A DNA stretch of 50,042 bases, from positions 1-50,042 of the forward strand of contig CAMDCO010000013.1 of assembly GCA_945890495.1 (NCBI GenBank), read 5' to 3'. Position 1 is the first letter of the stretch; each line of letters starts with the position of its first letter. A model generated the notes under the pieces. That model was not told the DNA's origin. It was given only the letters and a program-made list of their open reading frames with translations, and made no database searches. This document shows positions 7,284 to 17,691 of this stretch, one piece after another. This stretch comes from Bordetella parapertussis. Its GTDB lineage: Bacteria > Pseudomonadota > Gammaproteobacteria > Burkholderiales > Thiobacillaceae. Made by a program: the position numbers and the translations under genes.

Positions 7284-7456
7284 CAGAAGGGGGATTGTCG
7301 GCATAGGAATGCCGACCTACGAAGGCCCACCGCCAGCGTCGGCGTAGGGATACGAAGACCCACCCGGGCCAACACCGCCGTAGGGCGGGAATCCTTTCCC
7401 GCCGGTTCAGCCTACCTCGGCCGTAGGGCGGGAATCCCTTCCCGCCGGTTCAGCCC
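7284..7456. repeat. Mosaic repeat (family B) between the toxin-antitoxin pair and gatB
   Basis: Same building blocks as 5602-5790: GGGGGATTGTCGGCATAGGA, then GAAGGCCCACC and GAAGACCCACC, then two tandem copies of GTAGGGCGGGAATCC(T/C)TTCC followed by CGCCGGTTCAGCC (about 7380-7411 and 7422-7453). It ends only 4 bases before the gatB stop codon, so the repeat forms the whole 3' untranslated region of the gat operon. No other terminator is visible there. Confidence 0.8.
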
Positions 7457-7459
7457 ACC

Positions 7460-8923
7460 TCAGCCCAGTTTTGCTCGCAGGCGTTCGTTGACTTGTCCGG
7501 GGTTGGCCTTGCCCTTGGAGGCCTTCATGATCTGGCCAACCAGGGCGTTGAAGGCCTTTTCCTTGCCGGAGTGGAATTCTTCAACGGACTTGGCGTTGGC
7601 GGCGAGCACTTCGTCGATGATGCGGTCGATCTCGCCGGTGTCGGACATCTGCTTCAGGCTCTTGGCCTCGACGATGGCGTCCACCGAGTGATTAAACTGG
7701 GCGCCTTCGTTCCACAGCACCTCGAACACTTGTTTGGCGAGTTTTCCGGATAGCGTGCCGTCCTGGATGCGGCCAAGAAGGGTGGCCAGGGTAGCGGCCG
7801 AGACGGGCGTGGCGGCAATGTCGAGTTCGGCCTTGTTCAAGGCGGCAGACACTTCGCCCATGATCCAGTTTGCGGCCAATTTGGCGTCGGATTGTGGCAG
7901 CGCAGCGACCACGGCCTCGAAATAATCGGCCAGCGCGCGGCTGGCGGTGAGCGTGGCGGCATCGTAGGCGGAGAGGCCCAAGTCGGCTTGATAACGGGCC
8001 TGTTTGGCTTGCGGGAGTTCGGGCAGGGCATCGCGGATTTGCGCGATCCAGTCTTCGTCCAGCCGGACCGGCAAGAGGTCTGGATCGGGGAAGTAGCGGT
8101 AGTCGTGCGCGTCTTCCTTGCTCCGCATCATGCGGGTCTCGCCGGTGTCCGGGTCGAACAAGACGGTGGCCTGGACGATGCGGTGGCCGTCTTCGATCTG
8201 CTCGATCTGCCAGCGGATCTCGTAGTTGATGGCTTGTTCAAGAAAGCGGAAGGAGTTGAGGTTTTTGATCTCGCGCCGGGTGCCAAGCTCGGCCTGGCCG
8301 ACCGGGCGCACCGAGACATTGGCGTCGACGCGGAAGCTGCCTTCTTGCATGTTGCCGTCGCAGATGCCGATCCAGGTGACCAGGGTGTATAGCGCACGGG
8401 CGTAGGCGACGGCCTCTTTGGCCGAGCGCATGTCGGGCTCGGAGACGATTTCCAAAAGCGGCGTGCCGGCACGGTTGAGGTCGATCCCCGTGAAACCCTG
8501 AAAATCTTCGTGGAGTGACTTGCCGGCGTCTTCTTCTAGGTGGGCGCGGGTGAGGCGGATGGTCTTGGCGTAAGCCTTGTCGCCCTCGCCGACCTGGATG
8601 TCGAGGTGGCCGCCTTCAACGATGGGCCGCTCCAATTGGCTGATCTGGTAGCCCTTGGGCAGGTCGGGGTAAAAATAGTTTTTGCGATCAAAACGGTTGT
8701 CGCGGTTTAGGGTGGCGCCGATGGCGAGGCCAAAGCGGATGCCGCGTTCGACCGCCCCCCGGTTTAACACCGGCAGCACGCCGGGCAGGGCGATGTCCAC
8801 CGCTGAGGCCTGGGTATTGGGTGCGGCACCGAAGGCGGTGCTGGCGCCGGAGAAGATCTTCGACTGGGTGGTGAGTTGGGTGTGGACTTCAAGCCCGATG
8901 ACGACTTCCCATGAGTTTGCCAT
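7460..8923 (-). CDS. gatB: Asp-tRNA(Asn)/Glu-tRNA(Gln) amidotransferase subunit B
   Basis: The 487-residue B subunit of the GatCAB amidotransferase phosphorylates the mischarged Glu or Asp on tRNA and passes it ammonia from GatA. It opens with [22 protein letters not shown] (the GatB signature) and has [20 protein letters not shown] and [20 protein letters not shown]-terminal helical YqeY-like domain runs from about residue 400 to the end ([15 protein letters not shown]). Length is normal. The ATG is 2 bp after the gatA stop, with GGGAGGG inside the gatA tail as ribosome-binding site. It is the last gene of gatC-gatA-gatB. Confidence 0.96.
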   Translation of the reverse strand: MANSWEVVIGLEVHTQLTTQSKIFSGASTAFGAAPNTQASAVDIALPGVLPVLNRGAVERGIRFGLAIGATLNRDNRFDRKNYFYPDLPKGYQISQLERPIVEGGHLDIQVGEGDKAYAKTIRLTRAHLEEDAGKSLHEDFQGFTGIDLNRAGTPLLEIVSEPDMRSAKEAVAYARALYTLVTWIGICDGNMQEGSFRVDANVSVRPVGQAELGTRREIKNLNSFRFLEQAINYEIRWQIEQIEDGHRIVQATVLFDPDTGETRMMRSKEDAHDYRYFPDPDLLPVRLDEDWIAQIRDALPELPQAKQARYQADLGLSAYDAATLTASRALADYFEAVVAALPQSDAKLAANWIMGEVSAALNKAELDIAATPVSAATLATLLGRIQDGTLSGKLAKQVFEVLWNEGAQFNHSVDAIVEAKSLKQMSDTGEIDRIIDEVLAANAKSVEEFHSGKEKAFNALVGQIMKASKGKANPGQVNERLRAKLG

Positions 8924-8925
8924 GG

Positions 8926-10374
8926 TTAAAACCCTCCCGGAACGCGGGCGTGCCAGTCGGTGGCCAACTGGTATTGGTGCGCGACATTGAGCATCCGGGC
9001 CTCGGCGAAATAGTCGCCGATGATCTGCAAGCCGACCGGGCGACCGTTACTGCCAAAGCCACAGGGCACGGACATGCCGGGCAGACCGGCGAGGTTGACG
9101 GCGATGGTGTAGATGTCGGACAGATACATCTGCACTGGGTCATCGGACTTTTCGCCGAGGTTGAAGGCCGTGGTGGGCGTGGTCGGGCCCATGATCACAT
9201 CGCAGACCTTGAAGGCCTCGGTGAAGTCGTTGGCGATCAGGCGGCGGATCTTTTGCGCCTGCAGGTAATAGGCGTCGTAATAGCCGTGCGAGAGCACATA
9301 GGCGCCGATCAGGATGCGGCGTTTGACCTCGGCACCAAAGCCTTCGGCGCGGGTTTTTTCGTACATCTCGGTGAGGTCGCGGTAGTCGGCGGCGCGATGG
9401 CCGTAACGCACGCCATCAAAGCGCGACAGGTTGGAGCTGGCCTCGGCGGGTGCCAGCACATAGTAGACCGGCACCGAAAGCCCGGAATTGGGCAGGCTGA
9501 CCTCGACCGTGGTGGCGCCGAGTTGGCGGTATTCGGCCAGCGCGGTTTCAATGCTGGCGGCCACATCGGGGGCCATGCCGGCGGCGAAGAATTCTTTGGG
9601 CAGACCGATGCGCAGGCCCTTGAGGGGTTGGGCTAGGTCGCGGCTGTAATCCTCGGCCGGGCGCTCAAGGCTGGTCGAGTCACGCGCATCGTGCCCGGTC
9701 ATGACCGAGAGGGCCAAGGCGCAGTCGGCGGCGGAACGGGCCATGACGCCGCCTTGGTCGAGGCTGGAGGCAAAGGCGATCATGCCGTAGCGCGAGACCA
9801 CGCCGTAAGACGGCTTGATGCCGGTCACGCCGCAGAGCGCGGCCGGTTGGCGGATCGAGCCGCCGGTGTCGGTGGCGGTGGCGACGGGGCAGAGCCCGGC
9901 GGCGACGGCCGCGGCTGAACCGCCGGAGGAGCCGCCCGGAACGGCGGCGGTGTCCCAGGGGTTTTTGACTGGGCCGAAGAAGCTGGTCTCATTGGAGGAG
10001 CCCATGGCGAACTCGTCCATGTTGAGCTTGCCCAAGGAGGGCATGCCGGCGGCCTTGAACTGGCTAATCACATGGGCATCGTAGGGCGAGACGAAGTTGG
10101 CCAGCATCTTTGAGCCGCAGGTGGTGCGCCAGCCTTCGGTGCAGAAGATGTCTTTGTGGGCGATCGGGACGCCGAGCAGGGCACCCGAATCGCCTTGGGC
10201 GCGGCGCGTATCGGCGGCGCGGGCCTCGGTCAGGGTTTTGTCAGCATCGACGGTGATGAAGGCGTTGAGGCGGGGGTTGTGCGTGGCGATGCGGGCCAGA
10301 TAGTCCTGACACAACTCGACGCTGGAGGCCTCGCCCGCGTTCAGACGGGCGGCCAGTTCAGTCAGGGTGCTCAT
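8926..10374 (-). CDS. gatA: Asp-tRNA(Asn)/Glu-tRNA(Gln) amidotransferase subunit A
   Basis: Glutaminase subunit, 482 residues, of the amidase-signature family. The Ser-cisSer-Lys triad is visible: Lys in [12 protein letters not shown] (about residue 74), the Ser-rich [15 protein letters not shown] (about 150-164) and the nucleophile in [16 protein letters not shown] (about 167-182). It releases ammonia from glutamine and tunnels it to GatB. The start overlaps the gatC stop by 4 bp (ATGA), with GAGGGTGATC upstream. The presence of GatCAB implies indirect synthesis of Asn-tRNA and/or Gln-tRNA; which one cannot be told here. Confidence 0.97.
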   Translation of the reverse strand: MSTLTELAARLNAGEASSVELCQDYLARIATHNPRLNAFITVDADKTLTEARAADTRRAQGDSGALLGVPIAHKDIFCTEGWRTTCGSKMLANFVSPYDAHVISQFKAAGMPSLGKLNMDEFAMGSSNETSFFGPVKNPWDTAAVPGGSSGGSAAAVAAGLCPVATATDTGGSIRQPAALCGVTGIKPSYGVVSRYGMIAFASSLDQGGVMARSAADCALALSVMTGHDARDSTSLERPAEDYSRDLAQPLKGLRIGLPKEFFAAGMAPDVAASIETALAEYRQLGATTVEVSLPNSGLSVPVYYVLAPAEASSNLSRFDGVRYGHRAADYRDLTEMYEKTRAEGFGAEVKRRILIGAYVLSHGYYDAYYLQAQKIRRLIANDFTEAFKVCDVIMGPTTPTTAFNLGEKSDDPVQMYLSDIYTIAVNLAGLPGMSVPCGFGSNGRPVGLQIIGDYFAEARMLNVAHQYQLATDWHARVPGGF

Positions 10375-10658
10375 TCGATCACCCTCGGTACCAGATACAG
10401 GCCTGCCTCGGTCTGTGGGGCGATGGCCTGGAAGGCGTCGCGGCGGTCGGTCTCGGTGACGACATCGGCGCGCAGGCGTTGATGGACATCGCGGGCGTGC
10501 GCCATGGGGGCAATGCCGGTGGTGTCCACAGACTGCATCTGCTCGACGAGGGCGAACAGTCCGTTTAGGTGAGATTGGGTGGTGGCGGCATCAGAATCCT
10601 CTAGCCGGATGCGGGCTAGATGGGCGATGCGTTGGATGTCGTCCAGGGTCAGACTCAT
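10371..10658 (-). CDS. gatC: Asp-tRNA(Asn)/Glu-tRNA(Gln) amidotransferase subunit C
   Basis: A 95-residue subunit that stabilises GatA-Gat[24 protein letters not shown] and the C-terminal [19 protein letters not shown]...YLVPRVIE are the GatC family landmarks. I take ATG 10658 because the family N-terminus starts there; the reading frame continues upstream to 10706 but those residues are not conserved. It is the first gene of the operon, divergent from mreB with about 105 bp between. Confidence 0.93.
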   Translation of the reverse strand: MSLTLDDIQRIAHLARIRLEDSDAATTQSHLNGLFALVEQMQSVDTTGIAPMAHARDVHQRLRADVVTETDRRDAFQAIAPQTEAGLYLVPRVIE

Positions 10659-11804
<1,146 letters not shown>

Positions 11805-11823
11805 GCGACGCCCGGAGCTGGCG

Positions 11824-12732
11824 ATGGGGTTGGCCATCTCGCACCGCGAGCCGTTGTTTTCCCGCATCATTGGGCTCAACCTGCGCTTGGCCCTAGCGCT
11901 TGTCGCCAGTCTAAGCCTGTTTTTTATAGATGCTCGCCATGGCTTGATGACCCCGGCGCGCGCGCTTGTTGCTCATGTGACAGCCCCACTGCAGTCGGTG
12001 CTGGCGCTGCCCTTTTCTGGCTTGGGTGATGCCTTTGCGTTCATGACGCAGCACCGCGAGCTGTTGCGCTCACAGCAGGCCTTGACCCAGCAACTGGCCA
12101 CCCTGCAGGCGGGTCAACAGACCTTGGCGGCACTGACGGCCGAGAACGCTCAGTTACGCGGCCTGGTCGAATTGCCATTGCCTCCCGGTCGGCAGGCCTT
12201 GGTGGCTGAGGTGGTGTCCATCCCGGATGATGCCTTTTCGCGCCGTTTGCTCCTGAATAAGGGCGCTCTCGCGGGGGTGCAGGCCGGCTCGCCGGTTATC
12301 GATGCCCACGGATTGGTCGGCCAAGTGACGCGCGTGGATGGGGCGCGCAGTGAGGTTACGACGATCCTGTCCCGGCAGCTCTTTATTCCACTCCAGAGTG
12401 CGCGCAGCGGCGTGCGTTTGCTGGGGCGCGGGGCTGGATCGGACGCGGCGGTGGAGATCCCGCAGATGGATGCGCACAGCGGTCTTGAAGTGGGTGATGT
12501 GCTGGTGACCTCGGGCCTTGATGGGGTCTATCCGCCGGGTCTTCCGGTGGCGCGGGTGCGGGCGATTCGGCCGCCGAGCGATAGCTCGCCCTTTGCGAGT
12601 GCGGTGGCGCAGCCCGTTTCAGGGGCGGGCCGCTCCGGGCCGCTCCTGATCCTGATTCCGGTCGCGGCCGAGGGAACGACAGCAAAGGGAGCGACAGTGA
12701 AAGGAACGACAGTGAAGGGGGCGATGCCGTGA
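11824..12732 (+). CDS. mreC: Rod shape-determining protein MreC
   Basis: Periplasmic elongasome scaffold linking MreB to PBP2. 302 residues: a short cytoplasmic N-terminus, one transmembrane helix (LRLALALVASLSLFFI, about residues 19-34), a coiled coil (about 78-115, QQALTQQLATLQAGQQTL), and the two beta-barrel core with LLNKGALAGVQAGSPVID and SGLDGVYPPGLPVARV. The C-terminus carries a low-complexity KG(A/T)TVKGTTVKGAMP tail from a 15-bp-type tandem repeat (12677-12723), probably dispensable. The start is set by GGAG at 11815-11818. The stop overlaps the mreD GTG. Confidence 0.93.
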   Translation: MGLAISHREPLFSRIIGLNLRLALALVASLSLFFIDARHGLMTPARALVAHVTAPLQSVLALPFSGLGDAFAFMTQHRELLRSQQALTQQLATLQAGQQTLAALTAENAQLRGLVELPLPPGRQALVAEVVSIPDDAFSRRLLLNKGALAGVQAGSPVIDAHGLVGQVTRVDGARSEVTTILSRQLFIPLQSARSGVRLLGRGAGSDAAVEIPQMDAHSGLEVGDVLVTSGLDGVYPPGLPVARVRAIRPPSDSSPFASAVAQPVSGAGRSGPLLILIPVAAEGTTAKGATVKGTTVKGAMP

Positions 12733-13277
12733 GCCTGATCAAACCGCTCCTCTTGCAGGGCCACGCGCTGGATCTCCCCGTGCAACCGGGTTGGGTGCGT
12801 CTTTCGCTATTGCTGGTCATGTTTGTGACTTGGTTGCCGTGGCCGGAGGCGATGGCGTGGTGGTTGCCGGACTTCTTGCTCATGACCCTGCTCTATTGGA
12901 CTTGGCGTGCGCCGGTGCAGGCGGGCATCGGAACGGCCTTTTTGCTGGGGCTGTTGACCGATGTCGATCGTGGCGCCCTATTGGGAGGCTATGCCTTCAG
13001 CTACAGTCTGGCCGCCTATGCGGTGTTGCGCATGCGGGTGCGCCTCGGGGGTTTTGACTGGAACGGACGGGCCGCCCATCTGGCCCCCGTTTTGCTGGTG
13101 ACGCCGGCCTTGGCTTTGCTGCTCGGTGAAGCGGCGGGGTTTCATCCGGATGCGTGGTATCTGGTTTCGGGTCTCACGGCAGCGGTGTTATGGCCGGGCT
13201 TGGCCTGGATCCTGGATGGCACCGGACGGGTGTCATCGCATGGGATGCCTTCGCGTTCGGGCGCGTCCCTGTCGTGA
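12729..13277 (+). CDS. mreD: Rod shape-determining protein MreD
   Basis: An integral inner-membrane protein of 182 residues with about five hydrophobic segments (e.g. LSLLLVMFVTWLPWP, AGIGTAFLLGLLTDV, LAPVLLVTPALALLLG). The central FLLGLLTDVDRGALLGGYAF matches the MreD family. The GTG start overlaps the mreC stop by 4 bp (GTGA) and its own stop overlaps the GTG of mrdA the same way, so mreC-mreD-mrdA are translationally coupled. The C-terminal end (GRVSSHGMPSRSGASLS) is not conserved. Confidence 0.9.
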   Translation: MSLIKPLLLQGHALDLPVQPGWVRLSLLLVMFVTWLPWPEAMAWWLPDFLLMTLLYWTWRAPVQAGIGTAFLLGLLTDVDRGALLGGYAFSYSLAAYAVLRMRVRLGGFDWNGRAAHLAPVLLVTPALALLLGEAAGFHPDAWYLVSGLTAAVLWPGLAWILDGTGRVSSHGMPSRSGASLS

Positions 13278-15187
13278 GTGGGCTAGTCAATACGGCGTTG
13301 CTACGAGAGGAGTTCCGGCGTCGCAGTCAGATCGCGGTCTGGGGGGTGCTGGCCCTGTTTTGCATCCTGTTCCTGCGTTTTGCCTGGCTGCAACTGGTCG
13401 AGCATGACCGTTACAGCGCACTGTCCGAGAGTAATCACATTTCGCTGGTCCCGAATATCCCGCCGCGCGGGGTGCTCTATGACCGCAACGGGGTGGTGTT
13501 GGCCTCGGGCGATTGGGGGTATGCGCTGGAGGTTATCCCCGAGAAGGTCCCGAATCTGCCCGCCCTGTGGGCGCAACTGGGCGAGGTGGTGCGGATTGAG
13601 GAGGCGGACCTGCGCCGCTTTCGTCGTCTGCGTGAGGATAGTCGGCCTTTTGAGGCGGTGCCGATCCGGCAACGCCTGACCGAGGTCGAGGTGGCCCGTT
13701 TCGCGGCCCAGCGTTATCGCTTTCCCGGTGTGGAGATGCGGACGCGCGACTGGCGTTCGTATCCGTTCGGGCCGACCTTTTCGCATCTGATCGGCTACAT
13801 CGGCCGCATCAGCCAGAAGGATAAGCAGGCCTTGCAGGAGGCGGGTCGCTGGTCGGCCTATCGAGGCGCCCAGTACATCGGCAAGGCTGGGGTCGAGAAG
13901 CGTTACGAGGAATGGTTGCACGGGCAGACGGGGTTTGATCATATGGAGGTCGATTCGGGCGGGCGGGCCCTCCGTTCGCTGGGGCGGACTCCGGCCGTGG
14001 CCGGGGCCAATCTCACGCTGCATGTCGACGCCGGCCTGCAACAGGTGGCCGAGGCGGCATTTGGCCCCTATCGCGGCGCGCTGGTGGCCCTCGATCCCAG
14101 CAATGGGGGGATTCTGGCGCTGCTCTCCAAGCCGGGTTACGACCCGAATCTGTTTGTCGATGGGATTGATGTAGATACCTGGCGCGGACTCAACGAATCG
14201 CTCGACAAGCCGCTGATCAACCGTGCCTTGCGTGGGGTCTATCCGCCCGGTTCGACGATCAAACCGTTCATGGCCTTAGCGGGCCTAGAGTTGGGTCTGC
14301 GTAAGCCGTCGGATAGCTTCGCCGATCCGGGTTATTTCAGCCTGTCGGGTGGGGGGCATCGCTATCGCGACTGGAAGAAGGAGGGTCATGGGACGGTGGA
14401 CCTGCACAAATCCATCGTCATCTCCTGTGATACCTATTACTACCGCCTTGCGCATGAGATGGGCATCGAGCGTATGCATGATTTTCTGTCTCAGTTCGGC
14501 CTGGGCGAGCGCAGCGGGGTGGATCTGGACGGCGAATTGGCCGGCCTGATGCCGAATGCGGCGTGGAAGACGAAGCGCTTCAAGCAGCCTTGGTGGCCGG
14601 GCGAGACGGTGATCGCCGGGATCGGCCAAGGTTATGTGCTGGCCACGCCGATGCAGTTGGCCGTGGCGACCATGGCAATTGCCAACGAGGGCGTGATCTA
14701 TAAGCCGCAGATCGTCCGCGCCTGGCGTGATCCCAAGGACGGCCGCCGCCATACGGCGGCCCCCGAGGTGCTGCGCACCCTGAATCTGCGGCCTGAACAT
14801 CTGCGCTTGGTCAAGGCGGCAATGCAGGCGGTCACCCAGCCGGGCGGAACGGCGGCCGGCGCCGGCGCCGGGGCGACCTATACCTTTGCCGGCAAGACGG
14901 GTACCGCTCAGGTGGTGTCCATGAACGCCACCGGGCGCAGTGTCAGCGGGTCGGCGCGGCATCGTGACAACGCCCTCTTCATTGCCTTCGCGCCGGTCGA
15001 CAAGCCGACCATTGCGTTGGCGGTGATGGTTGAGAACGGTGGTCATGGGGGCTCGACGGCGGCGCCTATCGCGCGCAAGGTGCTGGACTATTGGTTCTTG
15101 GGCCAGACGACACCGGGTGCGGCAGCCATGCCTGCGCCGGGGCCCGCCCCTGAGGTGACAACAGAGGAAGGGGATCATGCAGATTGA
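13274..15187 (+). CDS. mrdA: Penicillin-binding protein 2, elongation transpeptidase
   Basis: Cross-links peptidoglycan in the elongasome with RodA. 637 residues from GTG 13274, which overlaps the mreD stop (GTGA); the frame extends upstream into mreD but that part is not conserved. One N-terminal transmembrane helix (IAVWGVLALFCILFLRFAWLQ), a dimerisation domain with PPRGVLYDRNGVVLAS, and the transpeptidase motifs SxxK (GSTIKPFMALA, about residue 321), SxN-type SCD (VISCDTYYY) and KTGTAQ (about 543). A Gly/Ala-rich AGAGAGA stretch precedes the KTGT. The last 11 bases overlap rodA. Confidence 0.96.
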   Translation: MSGLVNTALLREEFRRRSQIAVWGVLALFCILFLRFAWLQLVEHDRYSALSESNHISLVPNIPPRGVLYDRNGVVLASGDWGYALEVIPEKVPNLPALWAQLGEVVRIEEADLRRFRRLREDSRPFEAVPIRQRLTEVEVARFAAQRYRFPGVEMRTRDWRSYPFGPTFSHLIGYIGRISQKDKQALQEAGRWSAYRGAQYIGKAGVEKRYEEWLHGQTGFDHMEVDSGGRALRSLGRTPAVAGANLTLHVDAGLQQVAEAAFGPYRGALVALDPSNGGILALLSKPGYDPNLFVDGIDVDTWRGLNESLDKPLINRALRGVYPPGSTIKPFMALAGLELGLRKPSDSFADPGYFSLSGGGHRYRDWKKEGHGTVDLHKSIVISCDTYYYRLAHEMGIERMHDFLSQFGLGERSGVDLDGELAGLMPNAAWKTKRFKQPWWPGETVIAGIGQGYVLATPMQLAVATMAIANEGVIYKPQIVRAWRDPKDGRRHTAAPEVLRTLNLRPEHLRLVKAAMQAVTQPGGTAAGAGAGATYTFAGKTGTAQVVSMNATGRSVSGSARHRDNALFIAFAPVDKPTIALAVMVENGGHGGSTAAPIARKVLDYWFLGQTTPGAAAMPAPGPAPEVTTEEGDHAD

Positions 15188-16295
15188 GCAAACATTTTCC
15201 GGGAGGCTTCGCGAGGGCGTGCGTGCTGTGTTCCGCCATGCCGACCCTGTCCTGATGGGACTCATTCTGGCCCTGCTGACCTTGAGTACCCTGACGGTGG
15301 CTAGCGCGACCAGCGGCGATTATCTGGCGGGTCACCTGATCAACATGAGTGTGGCCCTGGCCGCGATGCTACTGCTCACGCATGTGCCGCCGCAGCAGCT
15401 GATTCGCTTTGCGGTCCCGCTCTATGTGCTGGGCCTGGTCTTGCTCTTGGGCGTGGCGGTGGCGGGTGATGTGGTCAATGGCTCGCGGCGGTGGCTCAAT
15501 CTGGGCGTGACGCGCATTCAGCCTTCTGAGTTGATGCGTCTGGCGGTGCCGATGGCGATGGCGGCCTATCTGCATTACCGTCAGGAACATTTGAGTAGTC
15601 GCCATTTTGCGCTGGCCTTCCTGCTCTTGGTGTTGCCGGTTGGCTTGATCATGCGCCAGCCAGATCTGGGTACCAGCCTGCTGATTCTGGCCTCCGGATT
15701 TTTTGTCCTGTTCCTGGCCGGCCTGGCCTGGCGGGTCATGGCCGGTCTGGTCCTGCTATTGGGTGCGGTGACGCCCTTGGCGTGGATGTATGTCTTGCAT
15801 GACTATCAGAAGCAGCGTGTCTTGACCTTGTTTGATCCGGGTAGCGATCCGCTCGGCGCGGGCTATCACATCATCCAGTCCACCATCGCGATTGGCTCGG
15901 GCGGGCTGTTTGGCAAGGGCTGGGGCCAAGGAACGCAGGCGCGACTCGATTTTCTGCCGGAGGGTCATACCGATTTCGTTTTCGCGGTGTACTCCGAGGA
16001 GTTTGGCTTGTTGGGTAATTTGGTGCTGCTGGGGATCTATGCGGCCATCGTCACGCGCGGCATTACGCTTTCCTATACGGCCTCGGGCCTGTTTGGCCGT
16101 CTGCTCTGCGGGGCGATCACGCTGACCTTTTTTACCTATGCCTTCGTCAACATGGGCATGGTCTCCGGTCTCCTGCCGGTGGTGGGTGTGCCGCTTCCGC
16201 TGGTGAGTTACGGGGGCACTTCGATGGTGACAGTCTTGCTCGGATTTGGTATCTTGATGAGCGTCGCATCGAATAAGAGCTTGGTTAAAACATGA
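15177..16295 (+). CDS. rodA: Peptidoglycan glycosyltransferase RodA (SEDS family)
   Basis: A polytopic membrane polymerase of lipid II, partner of PBP2. 372 residues with about ten hydrophobic helices. SEDS motifs are present: GSRRWLNLGVTRIQPSELMRLAVPMAMA, MRQPDLGTSLLI, the loop GWGQGTQARLDFLPEGHTDFVF with the essential-region Asp, and the C-terminal GVPLPLVSYGGTSMVTVLLGFG. It overlaps mrdA by 11 bp and has GAGGAAGGGG as ribosome-binding site within mrdA. Confidence 0.96.
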   Translation: MQIEQTFSGRLREGVRAVFRHADPVLMGLILALLTLSTLTVASATSGDYLAGHLINMSVALAAMLLLTHVPPQQLIRFAVPLYVLGLVLLLGVAVAGDVVNGSRRWLNLGVTRIQPSELMRLAVPMAMAAYLHYRQEHLSSRHFALAFLLLVLPVGLIMRQPDLGTSLLILASGFFVLFLAGLAWRVMAGLVLLLGAVTPLAWMYVLHDYQKQRVLTLFDPGSDPLGAGYHIIQSTIAIGSGGLFGKGWGQGTQARLDFLPEGHTDFVFAVYSEEFGLLGNLVLLGIYAAIVTRGITLSYTASGLFGRLLCGAITLTFFTYAFVNMGMVSGLLPVVGVPLPLVSYGGTSMVTVLLGFGILMSVASNKSLVKT

Positions 16296-16357
16296 GTTTG
16301 CTACTGAGCACAGCCCCCCGGAGCATAGCCCCCAAATTCTCTCCTTTGGGCCGAATC

Positions 16358-16417
16358 GACCCCCACGGGGATCCAGAAACACTTGCGACGGCCCAGCGTG
16401 TTTCTTGAGAAAGCTGT
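16358..16417 (+). repeat. 60-bp dispersed element spanning the rlpA start (partner at 22380-22438, minus)
   Basis: Runs from GACCCCCACGGGGATCCAGA through GTTTCTTGAGAAAGCTGT. The right 37 bases match 30 of 37 in the reverse complement of 22380-22416, inside an unrelated DUF302 gene; the left part also aligns with one gap. It supplies the first dozen codons of rlpA, including FLEKAV. A CCCCCACGGGG dyad marks its left end. Confidence 0.7.
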
Positions 16418-17672
16418 TGTGGTTTCAAGCTTGTCCGCAGGTGTTCTTGGCCTGCTCGGAGGCTGTGCGGCGCCGGTGACGACCCAACCTCCGGCCCCGG
16501 CGGCCAATGGCTTGGTGATGCCGTCCATGCCTGCCGCCGCCGCGCCCCCTTATAACGGCGGGGGTTATTACAAGGACGATGGCCCGGGCGCGAACCCGCC
16601 GGTCCATCTGGAGGCGATCCCGGATGCCGTGCCCCGGAAAGAGTCGCCGCACCGCTATGCCAACGACACCTATCGGGTCATGGGGGTCTCTTACACCCCG
16701 GATACCTCGGGTCGGCCATACAAGCAAAAAGGCCTTGCCTCTTGGTATGGGCGTAAATTTCACGGCAAGCCGACCTCGTCCGGCGAGATCTATGACATGT
16801 ACGCGATGACGGCGGCGCATCGGACCCTGCCCATCCCGTCCTTTGTGCGGGTAACCAATGTGGAGAATGGCCGCAGTGTGGTCTTGCGCGTCAACGACCG
16901 GGGGCCGTTCCATAACGACCGTATCATCGATTTGTCCTACACGGCCGCTTACAAACTGGACATCCTCAAGGGCGTGACGCGTGTTGAGGTCGAACGCATT
17001 GACCCGGAACGCATGACGACGCCGGAGGCGGTGCCCGATCCCGCGCCGCTGGCCGAACCCATCCGCATCTACAAGGCGCAGGAGGCCCCGGTGATTCGCG
17101 CCCAGTCCTTGCCGAGTGAGACGGTCCAGCCCGTGGGCGAGACGATCTGGCTGCAACTGGGGGCCTTTGGAAAGTCTGAGACGGCCGTTCAGATCCAGCA
17201 ACAGGCTGGCCAGATCTTGGGGTCGAACCTCGTGATCCAACGCGAGGGCGGCGGCCTGGTTCGTGTCCAGGCGGGGCCTTTCGCTTCTCCGGCCGAGGCT
17301 GACCGGGCCAGCCAGACCTTGTCCGAGCGAATGGGGCTGAGACCGTATCGAGTGGTCGAGGCCAAGTCGACCCTTGTGGACAAGACGGTCACGCACACTC
17401 CGGTCGCGACCACGCCGGCGCCGGCACCGGCCGTTGTCACCGCCCTTGAGCCAGGCCTCTATTTGCAAGTCGGTGTCGTGTCCAAGGTGGAGGCGGCAGA
17501 GGCCTTGATGGGCCGCATAGGTAAGGCCGCCGGAGCGGGCGTACACCGGATCGAGGCCGGCACCCTGATCAAGGTCCAGACCGGACCGTTTGCGACACCG
17601 GCCCAAGCGGACGAAGCCGCCGCCGCCCTAGAGAAGATCCTAGGTGTGAAACCCTTCCGCGTCACGCGCTGA
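16383..17672 (+). CDS. rlpA: RlpA-like septal/lateral lytic transglycosylase lipoprotein with two SPOR domains
   Basis: An outer-membrane lipoprotein that in studied species cleaves denuded peptidoglycan glycan strands. 429 residues: signal peptide with lipobox LGLLGGC (Cys about 28), Pro-rich linker, and a double-psi beta-barrel with KGLASWYGRKFHGKPTSSGEIYDMYAMTAAHRTLP and VVLRVNDRGPFHNDRIIDLS (about 115-205). Two SPOR modules follow, IWLQLGAFGKSE...YRVVEA (about 255-328) and GLYLQVGVVSKVE...PFRVTR (about 358-429). One SPOR is usual. The start is TTG 16383 or GTG 16398; both fall in a repeat shared with another gene. The position after rodA and before dacA is classical. Confidence 0.9.
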   Translation: MRRPSVFLEKAVVVSSLSAGVLGLLGGCAAPVTTQPPAPAANGLVMPSMPAAAAPPYNGGGYYKDDGPGANPPVHLEAIPDAVPRKESPHRYANDTYRVMGVSYTPDTSGRPYKQKGLASWYGRKFHGKPTSSGEIYDMYAMTAAHRTLPIPSFVRVTNVENGRSVVLRVNDRGPFHNDRIIDLSYTAAYKLDILKGVTRVEVERIDPERMTTPEAVPDPAPLAEPIRIYKAQEAPVIRAQSLPSETVQPVGETIWLQLGAFGKSETAVQIQQQAGQILGSNLVIQREGGGLVRVQAGPFASPAEADRASQTLSERMGLRPYRVVEAKSTLVDKTVTHTPVATTPAPAPAVVTALEPGLYLQVGVVSKVEAAEALMGRIGKAAGAGVHRIEAGTLIKVQTGPFATPAQADEAAAALEKILGVKPFRVTR

Positions 17673-17691
17673 TTGTCAGGGTGGTGGGGTG

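Noticed and set aside
16296-16382. A small gene or leader peptide between rodA and rlpA
   Set aside because: No frame with a ribosome-binding site; half of the gap is the dispersed element.
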